Part shown: positions 58,298 to 64,000 of the stretch, piece by piece | Layout: each line of letters opens with the position of its first letter | Position numbering within the stretch: the first letter of the stretch is position 1 | NCBI GenBank assembly: GCA_910584485.1 | Contig: CAJUAV010000002.1 | Coordinates: 1-64,000 of the forward strand | Length of the DNA stretch: 64,000 bases | Origin: an uncultured Alistipes sp. | Lineage (GTDB): Bacteria; Bacteroidota; Bacteroidia; Bacteroidales; Rikenellaceae | Direction: 5' to 3' | Notes under the pieces: generated by a model | The model's database searches: none | The model's input: the letters and a program-made list of their open reading frames with translations, nothing else | Told to the model about the DNA's origin: nothing | Made by a program: the position numbers and the translations under genes

Positions 58298-60478
58298 ATG
58301 GCCGATAAAATCCGACTGCTGCCCGAAGTGGTAGCCAATCAGATCGCTGCGGGCGAGGTGGTCAACCGCCCCGCGTCGGTCGTCAAGGAGATGATGGAGA
58401 ACGCCATCGACGCGGGGGCCCGCCGCGTGCGGGTCAACTTCCGCGACGGCGGCAAGGAGCTCATCCAGCTCATCGACGACGGCTGCGGCATGTCGCCCGC
58501 CGATGCGCGGCTCGCCTTCGACCGCCACGCCACCTCGAAGATCCGCACGGCCGACGACCTCTACGCCCTCCGCACCTTCGGTTTCCGCGGCGAAGCCCTC
58601 GCCTCGATCGCCGCCGTGGCGCAGGTCGAACTGCGCACGCGCCGCCCCGAGGACGAGCTGGGCACCGAGGTGACGATCAACGGCGGTCTGTTCGCCGCCC
58701 AGAAGGCGGTCGCCTGCCCCGCGGGATCGCAGTTTTTCGTGCGCAACCTCTTCTACAACGTCCCCGCACGGCGCCGCTTCCTCGAAAAGAGCACCGCTTC
58801 GGCCAAACAGATCCGCAGCGAATTCGCCCGCGTAGCCCTCTGCTACCCCGAAATCGCCTTCGAGCTCTACGCCGACGACGCCCCCGTCTACTGCCTGGAG
58901 GCCGCGACGCAGGCGGGACGCATCGTCGATCTGGTGGGACGCTCGATCAAACACAACCTGCTCGAGATCGACGCATCGACCTCGATCGCCTCGCTGCGCG
59001 GCTACATCGGCCGTCCCGCAGCCGCCCGCCGACGCAACACGGACCAATACCTCTTCGTCAACGGCCGCTATTTCAAAAGCCCCTACCTGGTCAGCGCCCT
59101 GATGCGGGGCTACGAGAAACTCGTGCCGCAGACGGCGCAGCCCTCCTTCTTCCTCTTCTTCACGATCGACCCTTCGCGCATCGACGTCAACATCCACCCG
59201 CAGAAAACCGAGGTGAAATTCGCCGATGAAGAGGCCGTCTGGCAGATTCTGAACGCCGCCGTGCGCGAGACGCTCGCCAAGTCGGGCGCCGTGCCGATGA
59301 TGGATTTCGATTCCGACCGCAACGTCGACATCCCCGTGCTGCAGCGGGGCGTCGTCTACGAAGAGCCGCGGGCCGTCTCGAACGAATCCTACAACCCCTT
59401 CGGCGACAACTACATCGACCCCTCGGCACCCGATCCGAACCGCGATTTCCGCGGCTTCGACGTCCCCTACCGCGACTCGGAGGTCTCCGACGTACGGAGC
59501 TCCGCCGCAGCCGCGTCGCGCGGCCGACGGGCAGCGGCGTTCCGCCCCGGGGAGGAGTTCGACGAAATACCCTCGGGCAGCGCCCCCGCTCCCCGTTTTC
59601 GCTCGGAGGCGCTGCGCCCCGACGGCACGTTCGGCCTCGACGCCGCACCCGCCCCGCAGCCATCGCCCCGCTCCTTCGACGACGAAACGATCGTTCCGTC
59701 TGCGGCAGATGCCGCCGCCTCGGAGGATACGGAGCTCGTGCCGAGTGCCCTCGGTTTCACGGAGGGTCTCCCCGAGACGACTCCCGCCGAACCGTTCGCC
59801 GCAATACCCGCAGAAAACCTCGGCGAGGCCGCCGCGGAGGAGGAGTCGTTCGTCGATTTCGCCTCGTCGTCGATCGACGGCGAGCAGCAGGAGCTGGCGA
59901 TCGCAAGCGCCGTGCCGCACGAATTCCGCTCGCCCGTCGCGCTGGGCGGCGGCCTGCTGGGGGCGCTGCTCGACGGACGGTTCGTCGTCGTCGACATCCG
60001 TCGCGCCACCGAGCGCGTCGCCTACGAGGCGCTCCTCGCCCGTCTGCGCACGGCGACCCCCGTCAGCCAGCAGCTCCTCTTCCCCGAACGGCTGGTGCCC
60101 TCGGCCGAGGAGTACGCGCTGCTCGAAGAGCACGAGGTGGAGCTGGCGGCGCTGGGATTCGACATCGCCTTCGCGCAAGGGGCGCTGGAGGTGCGGGCTC
60201 TGCCCTCCGAGCTCCCTGCCGAGGCGCTCGAAAAGGTGCTGAACGACCTGCTCCAGCGCTTCGCCGAGCCCATCGACCTGGCCGAGGTGCGGCGCGCGCA
60301 GCTGGCCGCGGTGCTGGCCGCCGCCTCGGCGGGTACCGCCCGACGCACCCTCTCGCCCGAAGAGGCGGCCTCGCTGCTCGACCGTCTGGCCGCCTGCGAC
60401 GACTATACCCACTCTCCGCGCGGCAAGCGCCTGCTGGCCGAGGTGCCCCTCGAAGAATTGCGCGCCAAGCTGGGATAA
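58298..60478 (+). CDS. mutL: DNA mismatch repair protein MutL
   Basis: MutL couples MutS mismatch recognition to downstream repair. The 726-residue protein has the GHKL ATPase domain (1-330) with VVKEMMENAIDAG, DDGCGM and FRGEALASIAAV, a long variable linker (about 335-530), and the C-terminal dimerisation domain (about 540-726). At the usual endonuclease motif (DQHAxxExxxxE) the sequence reads DIRRATERVAYE, and the usual CPHGRP is not seen, so nicking activity is doubtful, as in many relatives. It follows an unknown membrane protein gene. Loss of mismatch repair would raise slippage in the poly-G tracts. Confidence 0.95.
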   Translation: MADKIRLLPEVVANQIAAGEVVNRPASVVKEMMENAIDAGARRVRVNFRDGGKELIQLIDDGCGMSPADARLAFDRHATSKIRTADDLYALRTFGFRGEALASIAAVAQVELRTRRPEDELGTEVTINGGLFAAQKAVACPAGSQFFVRNLFYNVPARRRFLEKSTASAKQIRSEFARVALCYPEIAFELYADDAPVYCLEAATQAGRIVDLVGRSIKHNLLEIDASTSIASLRGYIGRPAAARRRNTDQYLFVNGRYFKSPYLVSALMRGYEKLVPQTAQPSFFLFFTIDPSRIDVNIHPQKTEVKFADEEAVWQILNAAVRETLAKSGAVPMMDFDSDRNVDIPVLQRGVVYEEPRAVSNESYNPFGDNYIDPSAPDPNRDFRGFDVPYRDSEVSDVRSSAAAASRGRRAAAFRPGEEFDEIPSGSAPAPRFRSEALRPDGTFGLDAAPAPQPSPRSFDDETIVPSAADAAASEDTELVPSALGFTEGLPETTPAEPFAAIPAENLGEAAAEEESFVDFASSSIDGEQQELAIASAVPHEFRSPVALGGGLLGALLDGRFVVVDIRRATERVAYEALLARLRTATPVSQQLLFPERLVPSAEEYALLEEHEVELAALGFDIAFAQGALEVRALPSELPAEALEKVLNDLLQRFAEPIDLAEVRRAQLAAVLAAASAGTARRTLSPEEAASLLDRLAACDDYTHSPRGKRLLAEVPLEELRAKLG

Positions 60479-60493
60479 TCGGCCGAAAAAACG

Positions 60494-60501
60494 TACTTTT
60501 G
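60494..60501 (+). promoter_or_regulatory. -7 element of the rhomboid gene
   Basis: TACTTTTG, 25 bases before the start codon at 60527. No properly spaced -33 TTG is seen within the end of mutL. Confidence 0.5.
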
Positions 60502-60526
60502 CAACATAAACCGAATCCCTTCGAAG

Positions 60527-61138
60527 ATGAATCGTTACCTGCATACGCCGCCGCTGCCGCCCGTCGTCAAGAACCTGCTCATCATCAACGCGCTGGTCTA
60601 CATGGCGAAGGCGCTGCTGCCGATCGGCCCCGAGCTGCTCCGCTTCGGCGCCCTCTCGCTCGGCACGCCCTGGTACCACTCCTACCAGTACATCACCTAC
60701 ATGTTCCTGCACGCCAATCTGGAACACCTCTTTTTCAACATGTTCGCCCTGTGGATGTTCGGGCGGACGCTCGAATACGAACTCGGCTCGCGACGCTTTC
60801 TGGTCTACTACCTCGTCTCGGGCGTCGGCGCCGCCTTCGTGCAGTACCTCGTGGCGCTGGCCCTCGGCGAACTGCCCCTCTACCTGGTCGGCGCCTCGGG
60901 CGCCGTCATGGGGCTGCTGCTCGCCTTCGGCGTGCTTCACCCCGATGCGACGATCCTGCTGCTCATCCCACCCATCCCGATGAAGGCCAAATGGTTCGTC
61001 ATCATCTACGCCGTCATCGAGCTCTTCCTCGGCTGGCGCGGCGTGGGACAGGTCGCCCACTTCGCCCACGTGGGCGGCATGCTGTGGGGCTTCGGACTGC
61101 TCCACTACTGGAAACGCCGCGGATCGATCCGCTTTTAA
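60527..61138 (+). CDS. Rhomboid family intramembrane serine protease
   Basis: The 203-residue membrane protein has six predicted helices. The catalytic dyad is Ser124 in GASGAVMG and His181 in HVGGMLWG; the rhomboid HxxxN region is HANLEHLFFNMFALWMFGR. It cleaves transmembrane substrates within the bilayer; its target here is unknown. It lies ten bases before the next gene, probably cotranscribed. Confidence 0.92.
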   Translation: MNRYLHTPPLPPVVKNLLIINALVYMAKALLPIGPELLRFGALSLGTPWYHSYQYITYMFLHANLEHLFFNMFALWMFGRTLEYELGSRRFLVYYLVSGVGAAFVQYLVALALGELPLYLVGASGAVMGLLLAFGVLHPDATILLLIPPIPMKAKWFVIIYAVIELFLGWRGVGQVAHFAHVGGMLWGFGLLHYWKRRGSIRF

Positions 61139-61148
61139 GCCCCGCGCG

Positions 61149-62288
61149 ATGGCCTACGACTCCTATTATAACGACGACCGCGGCACGCGCGACGGCAGAC
61201 GCCGCCGCCCGCTGCTCGTGCTGCTCGACATCGTCGCGACGCTCGCCACGCTGGCGGCCGCCGTCCTGATGACGATCGCCCTCATCGTGCCTCGCATCCA
61301 CCCGGGCCATGCGTGGGTGCTGCCGATGACGGGGCTCGTCGCCCCCGCAATCTACGTGCTGACGGTCCTGCTGCTGCTCTACTGGGTGCTGCGCTGGCGC
61401 CTCAAACGGGCCGCCGCGATGCTCCTTTTCGTGCTGCTCGGCCTCGGCTCCGTCACGCTCTTCTGGCGCCCGCGCGTGCAGCGCGACTACCCCGTCAGCA
61501 GCTACGGCCGCTCGGCGATCCGCTGCATGAGCTACAACGTCCGCGGCCTCTACGGCGAGGACGGCCGCGGTGCCGCCGATCGGGTGGCGGCGCTCATCGA
61601 CTCGCTCGATCCCGCCATCGTCTGCCTCCAGGAGTACAACCACGGCGTGGCGATGCGCTCCGAAGCCTTCCGAAAGCTCCTCGAACGCTACGAGGCTGCC
61701 CGCTTCGGCCTCCGAAACGAGGTGCCGCCCCAGGCGATCCTCTCGAAATACCGCGTCCTGCGCTCGGGCGTCGTCACCGAGCCCCGTTCGTCGGTCTGGG
61801 CCGACCTGCTCGTGGGCGACGACACGGTCCACGTGGTGAACAACCACCTCCAGTCGACGGGCATCACGGCGCTCGACAACGCCTACATCACGGGATACGA
61901 ATACCTCTCGGACACGGCGCGCGAAGAGAAGCTGCGCAGCATCGCGGGGCGCTTCCGCCGCAACAGCGTCCTGCGCGCCGATCAGGTCGACTCGATCCGC
62001 ACCCACCTCGACGCCGTGCCGCTGCGGCTGCGCATCGTCTGCGGCGATTTCAACGACACGCCCGTCTCGTACACCTACCGCCGCATGGCCGAGGGGCTCG
62101 AGGATACCTTCGCGCGCTGCGGAAACGGCTATTCGCACACCTTCCGCGGCTTTTTCAACCTGCTGCGCATCGACTATTTCCTCACCTCGGAGGCGTTCGA
62201 GGTGCTCTCGTACGAGGTGCCCGAATGCGATGCGTCGGACCACCTGCCCCTCTTCGTGCGGATCAAAAAAGGATCCGCGTTCCGTTGA
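61149..62288 (+). CDS. Endonuclease/exonuclease/phosphatase family protein, membrane anchored
   Basis: The 379-residue protein has three N-terminal transmembrane helices (about 20-40, 60-80, 85-105) and then an EEP domain (about 115-375): MSYNVRGLYG, CLQEYNHG, VNNHLQSTG, CGDFNDTPVSYTYRRMAEG (split CGDFNDTP) and the final SDHLPLFV. Metal-binding Glu and Asp/His are in place. Substrates in this superfamily range from nucleic acid to phospholipid; membrane anchoring with an outward domain suggests a phosphodiesterase in the envelope. It may share a transcript with the rhomboid gene. Confidence 0.87.
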   Translation: MAYDSYYNDDRGTRDGRRRRPLLVLLDIVATLATLAAAVLMTIALIVPRIHPGHAWVLPMTGLVAPAIYVLTVLLLLYWVLRWRLKRAAAMLLFVLLGLGSVTLFWRPRVQRDYPVSSYGRSAIRCMSYNVRGLYGEDGRGAADRVAALIDSLDPAIVCLQEYNHGVAMRSEAFRKLLERYEAARFGLRNEVPPQAILSKYRVLRSGVVTEPRSSVWADLLVGDDTVHVVNNHLQSTGITALDNAYITGYEYLSDTAREEKLRSIAGRFRRNSVLRADQVDSIRTHLDAVPLRLRIVCGDFNDTPVSYTYRRMAEGLEDTFARCGNGYSHTFRGFFNLLRIDYFLTSEAFEVLSYEVPECDASDHLPLFVRIKKGSAFR

Positions 62289-62325
62289 CAGACTTTTTAA
62301 TACCAACCCCATAAACCCAAACGTC

Positions 62326-62775
62326 ATGATTTTTGATTCGTTGAAAAACTGCGCGGCCTACTACGGCGTAAGCCCGCGCATCAAGCAGGCTTTCGAGCTT
62401 TTCGCCGCTGTCGACTGGAGCAAGGCCGAGGCAGGCGTACACGAACTGGACGGACGCACGATCTACGCCAACGTGCAGGAGCGCGGTCTGAAGAGCAAGG
62501 AGGAGGCCAAGCTGGAGGTACACGACAAATACATCGACATCCAGATCCTGCTGTCGGGCGCCGAGGAGTCGTTCGGCTGGGCCGACCGCTCGACGCTCCG
62601 CGAGCCGAAAGAGGCCTTCAACGCCGAGAAGGACATCCAGTTCTTCCTCGACGCACCGCAGACCTATTACACGCTGCGCCCGGGTCAGTTCACGATCCTG
62701 CTGCCCGAGGATGCGCACGCACCGCTCGTAGGCGAAGGGACGATCCGCAAGGTGATCCTCAAGGTGTTGAAATAA
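62326..62775 (+). CDS. YhcH/YjgK/YiaL (DUF386) family protein
   Basis: The 149-residue cupin-like protein matches DUF386: ANVQERGLKSKEEAKLEVH, YIDIQILLSGAEESFGWADR, LRPGQFTILLPEDAHAP and a final VIRKVILKV-type strand. Members bind metal and are linked to sugar-acid or sialic acid metabolism, but the reaction is not established. The start is the ATG at 62326; the leader is AT-rich without other features. It lies 37 bases after the EEP gene. Confidence 0.87.
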   Translation: MIFDSLKNCAAYYGVSPRIKQAFELFAAVDWSKAEAGVHELDGRTIYANVQERGLKSKEEAKLEVHDKYIDIQILLSGAEESFGWADRSTLREPKEAFNAEKDIQFFLDAPQTYYTLRPGQFTILLPEDAHAPLVGEGTIRKVILKVLK

Positions 62776-62921
62776 GCCGCAGCAGCGGATGCCGGGACGA
62801 CGGACCGCTCCGTACGGCGCCCTCGGGGCGGCGGCGAAGCGCGTTTCGGCCGATCGGATCGTGCGGCACGCAAGGTCGGGAAAGGCAAAAAAAGAATATT
62901 TCGAAAAAAATTTATTATTTA

Positions 62922-62953
62922 TTTGCGTATCCGACGGAAAACGGTTATTTTTG
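62922..62953 (+). promoter_or_regulatory. Promoter of the GAPDH gene
   Basis: TTTG (62922-62925), a 20-base spacer and TATTTTTG (62946-62953) match the consensus, preceded by an AT-rich stretch (62885-62921) that may act as an UP-like element. The leader is about 50 bases and A-rich, as expected for a highly expressed gene. Confidence 0.78.
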
Positions 62954-63008
62954 CGCCTGTGAAAAAAATAACAAAGGTTATTTAGGTTTAACACAAATAT
63001 CAACAACT

Positions 63009-64000
63009 ATGGCAACTATCAAAATTGGTATCAATGGCTTCGGTCGCATCGGCCGCATGGTCTTCCGCGCTGCCCAGACGCAGACGGACAAGTACGAGAT
63101 CGTCGGCATCAACGACCTCTGCCCGGTAGACTACCTGGCCTACATGCTCAAGTACGACACGATGCACGGTCAGTTCCAGGGCACGATCGATTTCGATCTG
63201 GAGAAGAACCTGCTCATCGTCAACGGCAAGGCCATCCGCGTAACGGCCGAGAAGAACCCCGCCGACCTGAAGTGGAACGAGGTCGAGGCCGAGTACGTCG
63301 TAGAGTCGACCGGTCTGTTCCTCACCGAGGAGAAGGCCCAGGCTCACCTCGCAGCCGGTGCCAAGTACGTCGTCATGTCGGCTCCCTCGAAGGACGCTAC
63401 GCCGATGTTCGTATGCGGTGTCAACACGAACACCTACGCCGGCCAGAAGATCGTTTCGAACGCTTCGTGCACGACGAACTGCCTCGCCCCGATCGCCAAG
63501 GTGCTCCACGACAAGTTCGGCATCACGGACGGTCTGATGACCACCGTTCACTCGACCACGGCTACGCAGAAGACCGTCGACGGTCCCTCGCTGAAGGACT
63601 GGCGCGGCGGCCGTGCCGCTTCGGGCAACATCATCCCCTCGTCGACGGGTGCCGCCAAGGCCGTAGGCAAGGTGATTCCCGAGCTCAACGGTAAGCTGAC
63701 GGGTATGTCGATGCGCGTTCCGACGCTGGACGTTTCGGTAGTCGACCTGACCGTGAACCTCGCCAAACCCGCCAAGTACGAGGAGATCTGCGCTGCCATG
63801 AAGGAGGCTTCGGAGGGCGAGCTGAAGGGTGTGCTGGGTTACACCGAGGAGGCTGTCGTTTCGTCGGACTTCCTGGGCGACGCCCGCACGTCGATCTTCG
63901 ACAAGGCTGCCGGTATCGCACTGACGGACACCTTCGTAAAGGTCGTTTCGTGGTACGACAACGAGTGGGGTTACTCGAACAAGGTCCTCGACCTGATTTC
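63009..64000 (+). CDS. gapA: Glyceraldehyde-3-phosphate dehydrogenase (3' end beyond window)
   Basis: This glycolytic enzyme oxidises glyceraldehyde-3-phosphate with NAD and phosphate. 330 residues are visible; the family is about 335 long, so only a few are missing. The NAD fold INGFGRIGRMVFR, catalytic Cys154 in SNASCTTNCLAP, the His in TVHSTTATQK and the end WYDNEWGYSNKVLDLI are all present. Codon use is more restricted than in neighbours, fitting high expression. Confidence 0.96.
   Translation, partial: MATIKIGINGFGRIGRMVFRAAQTQTDKYEIVGINDLCPVDYLAYMLKYDTMHGQFQGTIDFDLEKNLLIVNGKAIRVTAEKNPADLKWNEVEAEYVVESTGLFLTEEKAQAHLAAGAKYVVMSAPSKDATPMFVCGVNTNTYAGQKIVSNASCTTNCLAPIAKVLHDKFGITDGLMTTVHSTTATQKTVDGPSLKDWRGGRAASGNIIPSSTGAAKAVGKVIPELNGKLTGMSMRVPTLDVSVVDLTVNLAKPAKYEEICAAMKEASEGELKGVLGYTEEAVVSSDFLGDARTSIFDKAAGIALTDTFVKVVSWYDNEWGYSNKVLDLI

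Noticed and set aside
58298..60478. MutL as a defective gene because the endonuclease motif is altered
   Set aside because: The ATPase and dimerisation domains are intact, and MutL proteins without this motif are normal in many bacteria, including relatives as far as I recall.

Overview
This is a GC-rich chromosomal segment from a Bacteroidota (Bacteroidetes). The signs are many promoters of the TAnnTTTG type (-7) with a TTG/TTTG about 19-20 bases upstream, no strong Shine-Dalgarno sequences, a short RpoD, a fused MurF-alanine racemase, SusC/SusD pairs, PKD-like and DUF4843 lipoproteins, and GldA/F/G-like ABC genes. The GC content and gene set would fit Alistipes or a relative (Rikenellaceae); that genus call is inference. 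No tRNA, rRNA, CRISPR array, transposase or phage gene was recognised.

Layout. 1-390: five copies of a 78-base tandem repeat. 572-2986: HtrA/DegQ protease and RpoD. 3061-7748 (minus): alkaline phosphatase, then an envelope operon read from 7748 downwards (HU-like membrane protein, sigma-54 activator, LptE, TPR protein, SecG). 7981-10327: arginine decarboxylase, a repeat array and a small unknown gene. 10379-18283 (minus): GH2, GH106, GH28 (rhamnose/galacturonate-type glycan breakdown) and a DUF2269-like membrane protein. 18388-20477 (minus): a glycosyltransferase split at a C9 tract, and a membrane protein whose promoter spacer contains another C9 tract. 20625-22042: helix-hairpin-helix protein and S21. 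22097-30716 (minus): MTA/SAH-type deaminase, DUF1573, TonB, ExbD, ExbB, TamB. 30831-34182: membrane LytTR regulator, a 1-kb non-coding repeat-rich gap, FadL-like porin. 34235-35699 (minus): DivIC/FtsB, QueE, Hpt. 36142-43386: SusC-SusD-DUF4843-PKD lipoprotein operon. 43484-49079: GldA-like ATPase and two tandem GldF-GldG fusions. 49180-52354: secreted protein and TonB-dependent receptor-like protein. 52574-64000: MurF-Alr, RsmI-like methyltransferase, GrpE, DnaJ, unknown membrane protein, MutL, rhomboid, EEP-family protein, YhcH-like protein, and GAPDH running off the edge.

Two signals stand out. First, four homopolymer G/C runs of exactly nine bases sit at positions where a length change should alter a surface gene: inside a glycosyltransferase (at present out of frame), inside the start of a SusC (at present in frame), between the -33 and -7 boxes of a membrane-protein promoter, and between two possible start codons of a TonB-dependent receptor-like gene. 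This looks like a set of slipped-strand contingency switches. Second, at least six large intergenic gaps carry diverged, often tandem, GC-rich hairpin repeats of one family (core GCGGGCCTCCGC...GGCCCGCCG) with unit lengths of 145, 96-97, 104 and 60 bases.
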